A DNA stretch of 64,000 nt from Aphelocoma coerulescens (lineage: Eukaryota > Chordata > Aves > Passeriformes > Corvidae): positions 1,054,001-1,118,000 of the forward strand of contig NW_027184064.1 of assembly GCF_041296385.1 (NCBI RefSeq), in the 5' to 3' direction. Positions 21,237-30,667 of this stretch are shown piece after piece. Below the pieces are notes generated by a model that had not been told where the DNA came from, did no database searches, and was given only the letters and a program-made list of their open reading frames with translations. A program made the translations under genes and the position numbers. Each line of letters opens with the position of its first letter. Position 1 is the first letter of the stretch.

Positions 21237-21254
21237 TGGTGGAGAATTGTGAGC
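21237..21254 (+). promoter_or_regulatory. Putative primer binding site, tRNA not identified
   Basis: TGGTGGAGAATTGTGAGC starts where the LTR ends. I could not match it to a familiar retroviral primer tRNA, so it is assigned by position only. Confidence 0.35.
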
Positions 21255-21354
21255 AGAACGATCCCCGATCCCTAAGCGACTGATTTGTGTGAGTAAACCC
21301 TGGAAACTTTGGATTCCTCTTCTTGGTTTTGTTTTGCTATTCCATATCTAAACT

Positions 21355-22686
21355 ATGGAGGAACCGTGGGAAGACTCTTGGCTTTCAGAGCCGCATATGG
21401 ACATTTATCTTAAACTTAAAATGATTCTTGAACAATGATTTGTAAATTTTAGCTTGATTCAAGCTCAAAAAGAACTGAAACACTTCCTGGCATGGTTGTT
21501 TAAGAACTTTTTCTATGTTTCTTGGGATTTAATTCTTACCAAGGGCTTTTGGAAGACCGTTTGGACCCAGTCAATATCTGAGTCAAAATATATGCCGATG
21601 GAAGAATATTTTCGTGAATATTATTTAATTACCGAGACTGTTGAGCAATGTCAGCTGTGTCCTGGTGAAGGGAAGCCTGCCTCAGGGACCGTGCGACCCA
21701 GGCCACGTGCACCGAGTGCTCTGCGAGCATCAGCGAGACAATTCCCGCGTGCGAGCGGAGCCATGCGAGCCGCAGTGTCGGCGGTGGAGCAAGGCGCGAC
21801 AGGAGCGGCGGGACCCAGCAGTGCTCGCCCGGCCCCACGCAGCGCGTGGTGGAGCGAGCCCCGTGAGCGCCCGAACGAGAGGGGCAGCACGCGGGTGGTG
21901 GCTGGCGGCGCTGGAGTGGAGCCGTGCCCAGCCGAAACGTGCGCTAGAGCAGGGCGCGGAGGGGCTCGGGGGCCCAGCCGAGACGTGGGCGCAGCCCCAC
22001 GCAGCGGCAGCAAAGCTGAGACCAGAGGAGGTGACGCACGGAGAACGGAGCGGCGTGGCCCGGCCCGGCCCACGTGGCCCTGAACGCGACCCTGGAAAGA
22101 GCACACAGGTACCAGCAGCCCCGACAATCCCAACACGGGAGCGACCAAAAGAGAGAGCAAAGACACAGTGAGACAGAAAACAGCAGCCACTTGGAAAAAG
22201 GAAAAGACCATAGTAGCTAAGAACTTAGGAATAGTGAAATGGTATAATGTTAAACAAAATTATGGTTTTATAACAAGATGTGATAACCAGCAAGACATAT
22301 TCGTGCATAGAACTGCTATTAAAAAGAATAACCCTGAAAAATGCATCCCAAGCTTGGGAGATGGAGAGGTGGTGGAATTCAAAATCATACAAGGTAGAAA
22401 AGGGTTACAAGCATTGCAGGTCACTGGGCCTGATGGTGTTCCTGTAAAAGGCAGTATATATGCTAAAAATCGTAGTCCTGTTAGACAATATCTCCATTGT
22501 AAGCCCCCCCTACAGTCTCCCTTTCCTAATCCCACCTTTCCCTTTTACCCTATGTCCTATTACCCCCAGTGTATTCCCAATCCATTTTTTCATCCCGTTT
22601 TTTCATTTTTTTCGTTTCCCTCACAAAACCATACCTTTGATAATTGTTTCCCCAAAAATCCTTTTCCAATGCCGAGTGGGGGATGA
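21355..22686 (+). pseudogene. Gag matrix-CpG-rich linker-cold-shock domain fusion frame
   Basis: A single reading frame of 443 codons from ATG 21355 to TGA 22684, interrupted by TGA 21436-21438 and TGA 22081-22083. Residues 1 to about 110 are matrix-like (LKHFLAWLFK resembles D gag). The middle (about 21690-22110) is very GC- and CpG-rich, coding Arg/Ala/Gly/Pro. The end is an AT-rich cold-shock domain (about 22200-22460) with an RNP1-like KWYN...YGFI at 22237-22272, RNP2 DIFVH at 22294-22308, AIKKNNP, GDGE.VEF and TGP.GVPVKGS, followed by a Pro/Phe-rich tail. The domain resembles Y-box proteins (YBX family), which bind RNA and DNA. The domain has no own ATG, so it would be made only as a Gag fusion. 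Confidence 0.82.
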
Positions 22687-22898
22687 AAAGGGGGAGGAAA
22701 GAAATGAAACCCTCTCCTGCCTCAGTTTCCCCACAAGCATGTCCAGAGAGTTCTGTCTCCCTTCTGTCAGCCCTAAGATGTTCCACAGAATCTGTTTGGA
22801 CATTTAAAGACTCAGGAGGGTGGTTTGTTTTGAAACTGTTCTTGTTATGTTTATCCAGTTGTCTTCATTCTCCTTTTATTAAAATAAAATGGGTGAAA
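22687..22898 (+). other. 3' untranslated part of element F
   Basis: Short non-coding stretch between the fusion-frame stop and the 3' LTR. A purine-rich run (AAAATAAAATGGGTGAAA) directly before the LTR is the likely polypurine tract. Confidence 0.55.
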
Positions 22899-23175
22899 TG
22901 TCAGGGTCTCCTCCCCCCGCCATGTAGCCCTGAGGGGAGGCACAGGGTTTCCCTGCCCCTGGTCAGCCTCGTTCCCCATTGGTTAGTTTGTGTTCCCCGG
23001 CGTGGGCAAAGGACCTCGGGTCCCGGACTGTAGCAGTTCCTCGGCAGAGCCCGGCCACGCAGCTGGAGAAATAAACATCTCTGAAACATCTATCAAGAAT
23101 CTGTCTATATATATATTTATTTTCCACGGGACTCCTGGTTTGATATAGGCGTGTTACAGTATCACCACTGCAACA
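22899..23175 (+). repeat. 3' LTR of element F
   Basis: 277 bp, TGTCAGGGTCTCC to CACTGCAACA, followed by GTCAGG. Confidence 0.95.
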
Positions 23176-23181
23176 GTCAGG

Positions 23182-24941
23182 CCCTGTAGTCTGGCAAACC
23201 TGGAACAATGGGGGATAGAACACATTGTAGCCCTAGGCTAGTATTACTCTGTAAGCTTTGCTACATGGAAGTAAACTGGACTATACTTCTCTAGCTTCAC
23301 AAATGTTCTTGTGAAAAAAGATGGTATCTATTTAATGGACAAATGTGAAGTGAATCTCAGGTATATAGGAAAGTATTTTCTATATCATAGATATTTTTGG
23401 TTCCTTACTTTAAATAAATTGCTGTATTGTTTTTCTAATTTACCATTCTACTTGTGTTTGATACAAAGTGTTCCAACTTTTCTGTACCTCTCTGTCATAA
23501 TTAAAATGAACCCTAGTGTTAACATAATTACATAATAGTAGAAAATGACTTAATCTATTTCTAAAACTGGCTTTATCAAGTGTTTGTTTTAATTTCATAA
23601 GTCATGAATTTTAATAATTGAAATACAAACCAAATTAACTAAATGATACAATGTAAATCAGAATGCAATACATGGGGTTATATTACAACCTGATTGAGTA
23701 TGTTTCAGAAGAGTCTTTTCTAAAAAACTAATTTATTAAAGATTTGTAATAGAATCACCCAGAAATTAACTGCTTCTTCCATAGTTTAATTCTGAGGTAA
23801 TCTGTAAAATAAATACGCAAGAAGTTAAGTTTGTCTTGCAACACCTTCACCAATTTTTGGAGGTTACATTAAAGTCAAAACTGGTGATGTTAGAATAGAA
23901 TTCAATAGAATAATTTTACAGTGGAAAATCTGTAGGTTTTTTGAAAATATTAGGAAAAAGGATTAGAGCTAACCTATATGAACCATCACAAACTGTAGGC
24001 TATCAATGCTTCTGGCTTCCCTGGGAAGCTCTCTTGCAGCTGAAGTTGTAAATGCCAAAGTCCTAGGGCTTGAATTTATATCTCAAATGAATATTTATAT
24101 TGTTGCCATTGTTTTCTAAATATTTTATAACCATTCTCCTATTTTATTGCCAGACTAATTTTTAAATGTTTTTTAGTAAAGCTAAAGGGAGTCTTCTCTC
24201 ACAATCCCTTCTTCCCTCAAGGTATAAGTTTGAAAATAATTTCTCAGTGAAATATTTACTGAAGAAGAAGAATGCCCTCCTGTCAGGCTATTATCATTGT
24301 TCACATTTTAGAGTACAAGATCTTGAAGCAAGGTAAGACAACTTAAACCAAGCAGGAGGGCTTTGTTAGGGAGCTCTGTAGTGGCTCTTTGAAATGCTTT
24401 ACAGAATGCATTCAGATTTGACATTGCATTCACAGATGCTGGCATAAATTATCATAGTGGCACAGAAGTGAATGTTTGTTCCCAGAGTTACAGCAGTTGA
24501 TATTTGGAATTTGGATTTTTTACTGCCTACTTCATCAGGAACTCGCCTGATCTTGATGTTAGTGCTTATTGTGTCTGTGTGTGACTTAGTGCCTTTCCTT
24601 GCTGCAATAACTAGGGACTAATAAGTAGGGACTAGACCCTGTAGTGTGAAGGTACCTTACCTAATAGATTAGGAAAGCAACTTTTTTTTCCCTCAATCTA
24701 TCTCTCAGAATATATAATACATCATTTAAAATAAATACCAACAAGACTGTTTGGAGATATAAAGCCTGATAGTCTGGCAAAGGCACTATTTAACAAGGTA
24801 GAAAATGTTGATATTGACTCTTTCAGCAGAAAGAAGTGAAAATTAATCCAAATGAATTCATGAATGATTTGCTAATGGTCCATCTTCTGCCAAAAGGAAA
24901 TGTTGCAGATTTTGTGATAAAAGTTTTTAAAAGTAGAAATT
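23182..24941. other. No gene recognised; AT-rich DNA
   Basis: No supported coding region or mobile element. Confidence 0.5.
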
Positions 24942-25310
24942 AAGAATCGTAGAACTGTTTTGGTTAGAAGGTACCTTAAAGGTCATCCAGTTCTACCCTC
25001 TGCCATGGGCAGGGACACCTTCCACTAGACCAGGTTGCTCAGAGCCCTGTCCAATGTGGTCTTGAATATTTCTAGGGCTGGGGCAGCCACATCTTCACTG
25101 GGCAACCTGTGCCAGTGCCTCAGAACCCTCACAGGAAAATCTTTCTAATACCTAATCTAACCCTGCCCTCTTTCAATTTGAAGCCATTCCCCCTTGTCCT
25201 GTCACTCCATGCCCTTGTTAAATAGTCTCTCTCCATCTTGTTGTCTCCCTTCAGGTCACAGTTAGGTCACCCTGGAGCCTTCTCTTTTCCATGCTAAACA
25301 ACCCCAATAA
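24942..25310 (-). mobile_element. CR1 LINE 3' fragment, minus strand
   Basis: The reverse complement of the CR1 3' region: AGAATCGTAGAACTG at the left edge, then CATGGGCAGGGACACC, CCAGTGCCTCAG and CCCTTGTCCTGTCACT. Confidence 0.9.
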
Positions 25311-27640
25311 GTGGGATTTTTTAATATATGATGTCAATTTTAATTGACATCATTTTAATAAATGATGTCAATTTCTAGTATTTTCTCATTAAAAACCCTA
25401 ATAGACAACCATTGAATAGTGATTACTTATATATACATTATAGATGAGCTCTACACACCTGGACAGAACTTCTTAATAGAAGATTCTACCAGTTGTAAAA
25501 ATAAACACTTAAAACCCCCCCAAGATGTTATTCACACCTACAACAGACTATATTGAGAATGGGGGTGAGGGAACAGAATGAAAAGAACTGTGATGTTTAG
25601 ATGCTGAGTAATTTATCAGTTTATTTTGTTTGCTCTTCTGTACTGTACCAGACGTCTTTATACCAAAGATAACATGCCGATTGTTCACAGCAGCTGCAAT
25701 ACATTAGCCTAATGGATTGGAATTATAGGTTGCCTTAGAAATTGTCTGTTTTGTGCCAAATCCATATGTAAATCATACTGTGAAAACTCCTGATACTATT
25801 ACATGTGGTAAAATATGATGTCTTTGGAAAGAACAAAACCAAAACCTAGAGGAATGATAGAGAAGAATAATAAAGCATTGCTAAAATTACAAAACAAAAA
25901 ATTACAAATGAAGAAGTGTGACTGAGTAAAAATTACATATAATTTTTTATTAAATGTATAATATTTATTAAAAGACTTTGGACCTAACAAATTTATTTAT
26001 TTATTTATATTCATAAGGTAGAAATGCAAAAATTCAGTAGTAACTAGATACTGGGGAAATATGTATTTAAGCCGCACTACTTAGCACAAGGTCAGAGCTC
26101 CTGAATTATCTTTGTACAAACTTGAATATTAGCAAAACCCAATGTGATGCTGTAGAGGAACACTACAGGAAATGTTAGAAACTTACCTGATATTGCCAAA
26201 GCATCTGCTTTTTCTTTGAAACATTTTGGTACTGGTTAGGAAGATTATATGCATTTATCTGTACTACATAGTACGGCTACAGTGGAAAGACTCGATGCAC
26301 AGCAGAAGACAAAGATGCTAAAGCACTTACCAAACTGGTATGCTCTAATTTTGGGGATAAATTATGACCTCAGTGAATTTGCATATGTATGCTGAGCAAA
26401 TAACTGCCTTGGAAGTGTGAATGGAGTCAGGGATCCCCATGAAGAAAAGAGAGTTTTTACCATCCCTATATCGTTTGAAAAGGTTAAAGGGTAACTCAGT
26501 TTCCAAATTCACATCCTGCTTTCCAATAAAAATAACTTAAAACATTTAGAATTTTACATATGGTCTAGGCTGCATAAATTGTTGGGCTGCAACGAGTGAA
26601 AATAATGCTAAAATTATTCTCTTCAATCTTAACCTGTACCTCTTGTCATTGATCTTACATACACTCTATTAAAATATCCTATCTTGCTTGAAAGACAAGA
26701 AATATTTCGAGTGAAAGATAATTTACAATGTTCCAAAGTAGGTACTAGTTTTATTAACAATAATAAAAAATTAAATAATTCCGCAATGAATTTTGAAAAC
26801 TTCCCTTTTAAGATGCTGGAATGCATGATGTTGTTCAATAGCTTAAAGTCCCAGAGTGTCTGCTGGTTTTCATTGTTAATATATGAGATAAAATCTCATC
26901 TCTACTGCTGCCAGCAGGAATTTTACCTCTTATGTCTGCAGGATAAGGGAGACTGAAATGTATTGATTAGGATTAGACTGATTTGGAGGAGTGTTGACAC
27001 TACTACAACTCTCAGGGTGTGTCCCTATGGCTACTTCACAGGTGGTCATTGGGATTTGCTTAAGCACATCTGTCTGTAGGGAAGAGCAGAGCTTTTTTTG
27101 AAGTGATGCCTCATGTATGTAGGAGACAGCAGGCTCTGAAGCTTCTTTCAGTGAGGCAGAAGGACTTCTTTAGTTCCCCATTTTAAGGTTTTTTTTTTTT
27201 GCAGTCATTATGTTTTGTACCTTTTGTTTCAAGTCTAGTCTTGTAGTCAACCTTTTTTGAGTCTTTCATTCTCCTGACTGCACAACTTCATTCTTAATCC
27301 ATGTCTCAAATAATATTGTCTTGTGGACAATGTGGAGGTGTCAGAACACGTAATGAACTTCTAAGTATTTGAAGTGTTCAACTTTGAGTTGATATGTTTC
27401 TGAAATACCTCTGAGTATGTATTACTCATATTCTTCCGGTTCACGTGTCCATAGGTTAAAGAAGAAATGATTTCTTAGATGAAGAGTTTTCTTTCACCAT
27501 TACATTTTAGGCAAAAATAGCAGCCTTTTTTTTTTTTTTTTAATGATGGGAAATGCAGTGATATGTTTAAAAAATTGTAAAATAATTTCTATCTAGACTT
27601 TTGTGTTAGATTACAAGTTGCTGTCAAGTTGGTAGTCTTA
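25311..27640. other. No gene recognised; AT-rich DNA
   Basis: Short A/T runs (for example T-run at about 27525) but no supported feature. Confidence 0.5.
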
Positions 27641-27785
27641 TAGAATCATAGAATGCTTGGGTTGGAAAGGACCTTAAAGATCATCTCATTCCAACACCCT
27701 GCCATAGGCAAGGACACCTCCTAGAAGACCAGGTTGCTCCAAGCCCCATCCAGCCTGGCCTTGAACACTTCCAGGGCTGGGGCAG
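27641..27785 (-). mobile_element. CR1 LINE 3' fragment, first part (split)
   Basis: The CR1 3' end on the minus strand, interrupted at 27785 by LTR K1 and resuming at 35862 with CAGCCACAGCTTCTCTGGG-type sequence. Confidence 0.92.
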
Positions 27786-28072
27786 TGTAGTGGGTTGAAC
27801 CTGAGTTGACGGACAGTCTTTTAGACTAATGACGCTTCTCAAAATTTACATATTTAAACTGCACAGAAAGGTGGGAATTGTCTTTGGTCTGAGCTCACCT
27901 GCCAGAAGGTGGGGGGGTTCTGAGCCTCCAGGCCCCCCTGGGCTGGGATGGGGCCCCTGCCCCCTCCTTTTCCCAACGCCGTGGCACAGACCCTGGGTTG
28001 GTGGTGGGGGGAACTGTCCCAGAGCCATAGGCAGCTAAAACCAGCCATGGACTGCTGCACAGCTAAACCCAT
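27786..28072 (+). repeat. LTR K1, left part (split by provirus B)
   Basis: Starts TGTAGTGGGTTGAAC. It matches K2 (62311-63400) up to about 27920; the next 145 bp are not in K2. The flanking duplication is GGCAG (27781-27785), with GCCAG (35857-35861) at the other end. Provirus B was inserted at CCCAT 28068-28072. Confidence 0.88.
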
Positions 28073-28626
28073 TGTCCTGGGTTGAGGTGTATTCTATTAC
28101 CATCCTCATGAGCAGTGGAAATCAGGTGGGGCAGTGTTTCCTTGCCTCCTCCCCCCAGACTATCTTTCTCTTAAGGGCCCATCATTGTCCTGCCTCATGA
28201 CTCAGAGATAACTCCCTCCAGACTATCTTCTGTTAACGAGCCTTATCAACACTTGGCCTCATGACTCATTATCCCATTGTGAGATGCTCCACCCAGAGGG
28301 AGGAACCAAGCATCCCATCGTGGATATAATCTGGGACTCTGAGCACCAAAGACACTGGCTCCACTGGATTTCCAGAGGACAGGAGCTACACAGCCACCGC
28401 TGGATTTTCTGAGGAAGAGCAGACCCCTTCTACTACAGGATCACCACTTCAGAGGATTGCAGCCACCATTCCACCAGACTGCTACCACTACCCTGCCTAA
28501 TAGGAACTCAGGTTGTATCTTGACTCTGTCAGTGTTTTCTTTTACTTTCTTTTCCTTTTCTTTAATTTCCATTAAATTGTTATTCTGACTTGGTGCCTCT
28601 CACTGGTTTGTTTTCAAACTAGTACA
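28073..28626 (+). repeat. 5' LTR of provirus B
   Basis: 554 bp, TGTCCTGGGTTG to CTAGTACA, with GGATATAATCTG (TATA-like) and CCATTAAATTG (polyadenylation-like). Confidence 0.96.
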
Positions 28627-28631
28627 TAATT

Positions 28632-28649
28632 TGGCACCCAATGTGGGGC
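28632..28649 (+). promoter_or_regulatory. Primer binding site, tRNA-Lys1,2 type
   Basis: TGGCACCCAATGTGGGGC, which differs from the Lys1,2 complement at two CpG positions only. Lys rather than Leu priming is notable for an ERV-L-type pol. Confidence 0.8.
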
Positions 28650-28690
28650 CTGCTCTGAGAGAAAGTCAGAATTACAATTTTGCATTCACC

Positions 28691-30289
28691 ATGGTGCTCA
28701 GCTTGTCTGCATGGGTACTGTATCTTGCTCTCTATATTTTTCCTCACATGGGGAACTACCTGCATGTTGTGTTACTCCTGTTAAAACCAGGGACTGGTAT
28801 GAGAATTGCTTTAATGGTTTATTATGTCTATAGCATAATAACCTGCGAGGCGATGAATACCATTCGAAATATATACTCAATTTTGTTTGGCTGTCCTAGT
28901 CTGGGCTCCTATGTCTGGGATCTCTTCAACAATGGCACCCAGCCCCTGGTGGGAGGAGTAGAGAGTGGTTTCTTCCAGCCTTTCAGGCCAGGCACAGCAG
29001 TTTTTGAAAATATTGAGTTCCCTCTGGATGTTAAGGATGGTATAATCTTCTTGTCAGTTCTATTCTTTTTTTCCTCTATGGCCTGCATTGTGCAGACCAT
29101 GCTTAGAAACAGAACGCTACTTAGTGTGGTGCAACGTCTGCTTGAGGAGGAGGTAAAAACGAGCAAAGCAGCAAATACCATGTCTACACAGACTGCCACA
29201 CAGAAAGGAACCAAACGCAAAGCGACCGCATCCATCTCTACGCAGACTGACACAGAGGAGAAAGGGAGAAAAAGCAAAGCAACAGGGTCCATCTCTACGC
29301 AGCCTGACACAGAGGAGAAAGAAACCAAAAGCAAAGCAACAGCGTCCATCTCTACGCAGACTAACACAGAGGAGAAAGAAACCAAAAGCAAAGCAACAGT
29401 GTCCATCTCTACACAGACTATCACAGAGGAGAAAGGAACCAAATACAAAACAACAGCGTCCATGACTACGCAGACTGACTCAGAGGAGAAAGGAACCAAA
29501 AGCACTGTCAGCGTCCCCATGCAAACCACCACTGAACCAGAACAACCCAAACCGATTGCAGTTGCCCCCGTGCAGAAGAAGAAATCAAAAAGCAAGTCAG
29601 TCCGCATAGTGACTGACGAGGATGCAGCAGGAGCTTCGCACCCAGCAGAAGAGGCAGAGCCAGAGATCATCACTCGGTCACTATCCCTGGGTGAGCTGCG
29701 CAACCTGCGGAGGGAATTCACCCGCCAGACGAACGAGTCCATCCTGACCTGGCTGCTCCGCATTTGGGACGCTGCAGCCAATGACACCATTCTAGACGGA
29801 AGTGAGGCCAGGCAGCTGGGATCTCTGTCCCGGGATGTGGTCATTGACCAGGGGATCGGGAGAACCCAAGAAACTCTCAGCCTCTGGCGGCGACTGCTTA
29901 CAAGTGTCAGGGACAGGTACCTTTGTAAAGAAGACCTCCAGGTGCACCAAGGAAAATGGAGCACAATGGAACAAGGTATCCGGTGCCTGAGGGAATTGGC
30001 TGTGCTGGAGATCATTTTCTCAGAAGACGAGAGATTTCCTAAGAGCCCAGATGGTGTCCAGTGCACGTCACAGATGTGGTTGAGGTTCGCACGCCTTGGA
30101 CCAGAGATATACTCCCGTTACCTGGCAACGCTGCAATGGAGGGAAGGCGAGGACAGGGTGGGCATCTTGGTGAACAAACTGAGGATTTACGAGGACACCG
30201 TCACAGCCCTGTTTCGCACCCATGTCTCATCCGTGGAAACAAGTCTTTCGGCTGAGCAAGTCCGGAGCTTGATTGAAGAAGGCCATTAG
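28691..30289 (+). CDS. gag: ERV-L Gag-like protein with membrane segments and STQT repeats (copy B)
   Basis: Open for 532 codons. The ATG at 28691 in CACCATGG is a strong initiation context and aligns with copy A. Residues 1-55 have two or three hydrophobic segments (SAWVLYLALYIF, VVLLLL, IALMVYYVYSII), and another lies near residues 115-137. A repeat array at 29170-29530 has seven units of about 19 residues (STQT ... TEEK ... K). Then come a basic KKKSKSKS patch and a helical capsid-like region to TAG 30287-30289. No zinc knuckle is visible. Gag of this group would form particles; the hydrophobic N-terminus could replace myristoylation for membrane targeting. That last point is inference. 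Confidence 0.8.
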   Translation: MVLSLSAWVLYLALYIFPHMGNYLHVVLLLLKPGTGMRIALMVYYVYSIITCEAMNTIRNIYSILFGCPSLGSYVWDLFNNGTQPLVGGVESGFFQPFRPGTAVFENIEFPLDVKDGIIFLSVLFFFSSMACIVQTMLRNRTLLSVVQRLLEEEVKTSKAANTMSTQTATQKGTKRKATASISTQTDTEEKGRKSKATGSISTQPDTEEKETKSKATASISTQTNTEEKETKSKATVSISTQTITEEKGTKYKTTASMTTQTDSEEKGTKSTVSVPMQTTTEPEQPKPIAVAPVQKKKSKSKSVRIVTDEDAAGASHPAEEAEPEIITRSLSLGELRNLRREFTRQTNESILTWLLRIWDAAANDTILDGSEARQLGSLSRDVVIDQGIGRTQETLSLWRRLLTSVRDRYLCKEDLQVHQGKWSTMEQGIRCLRELAVLEIIFSEDERFPKSPDGVQCTSQMWLRFARLGPEIYSRYLATLQWREGEDRVGILVNKLRIYEDTVTALFRTHVSSVETSLSAEQVRSLIEEGH

Positions 30290-30667
30290 AAACTGAAAAA
30301 GGAACTTAAGGAAGAGATTTACCAGATCTCGCCGGAACCAACAAGAGTCTCTGCCATTAGGAGCCGGCGCCCCCCAACCAGGGAAAGAGGATACACCCCA
30401 TGAGGTAATCTCTGGTTTTTCCTTCAGGAACATGGAGAAGACATGAGTAAGTGGCATGGAAAACCCACCTCCTCCTTAGCAGCCAGGGTACGTGAACTAA
30501 AAAGAGGGACAACTACCACAAGAAGCGCATCTAGAGTCAACATTGCTCCGGTCTCTCACACACAGATCTCCAGACGGTACCAAAATGATAGTATGACTGA
30601 TCCTCTTGAAGGGACCTCAGGAACATATTCACCGGAAGGGAGCAACATGCACCATGACCAGGAATAG
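30290..30667 (+). pseudogene. gag: ERV-L Gag C-terminal tail (copy B)
   Basis: Same frame as gag beyond TAG 30287. It is broken by TGA 30401-30403, where copy A has CAA after its indel; both fit an ancestral CGA. It is open again from ATG 30443 to TAG 30665-30667, which is conserved in copy A. The content is basic/serine-rich, with no domain recognised. Confidence 0.7.

Larger units (their letters stand above)
20963..23175 (+). mobile_element. Element F: compact LTR element encoding a Gag-cold-shock-domain fusion
   Basis: Two LTRs (20963-21236 and 22899-23175) with a perfect 6-bp duplication GTCAGG (20957-20962 and 23176-23181) enclose about 1.66 kb. There is no protease, RT, integrase or env, so it is non-autonomous. 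The internal part is one long gag-derived frame ending in a Y-box-type cold-shock domain. The LTRs differ by roughly a dozen changes in 275 bp, older than D and E. A solo LTR of the same family sits at 11938-12236. Confidence 0.9.

Noticed and set aside
22168..22686. Cold-shock domain as a separate gene starting at GTG 22168
   Set aside because: Eukaryotic initiation at this GTG is unlikely; the frame is continuous with the upstream Gag part apart from TGA 22081, so a fusion is the better reading.
29170..29530. Regularly spaced repeats considered as a CRISPR-like array
   Set aside because: Units are coding, in frame, diverged and without unique spacers; the setting is a vertebrate ERV.
28909..30066. 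385-codon open frame antisense to gag of provirus B
   Set aside because: Mirror of the gag repeat array and capsid region; no domain, and only a fragmentary counterpart in copy A.
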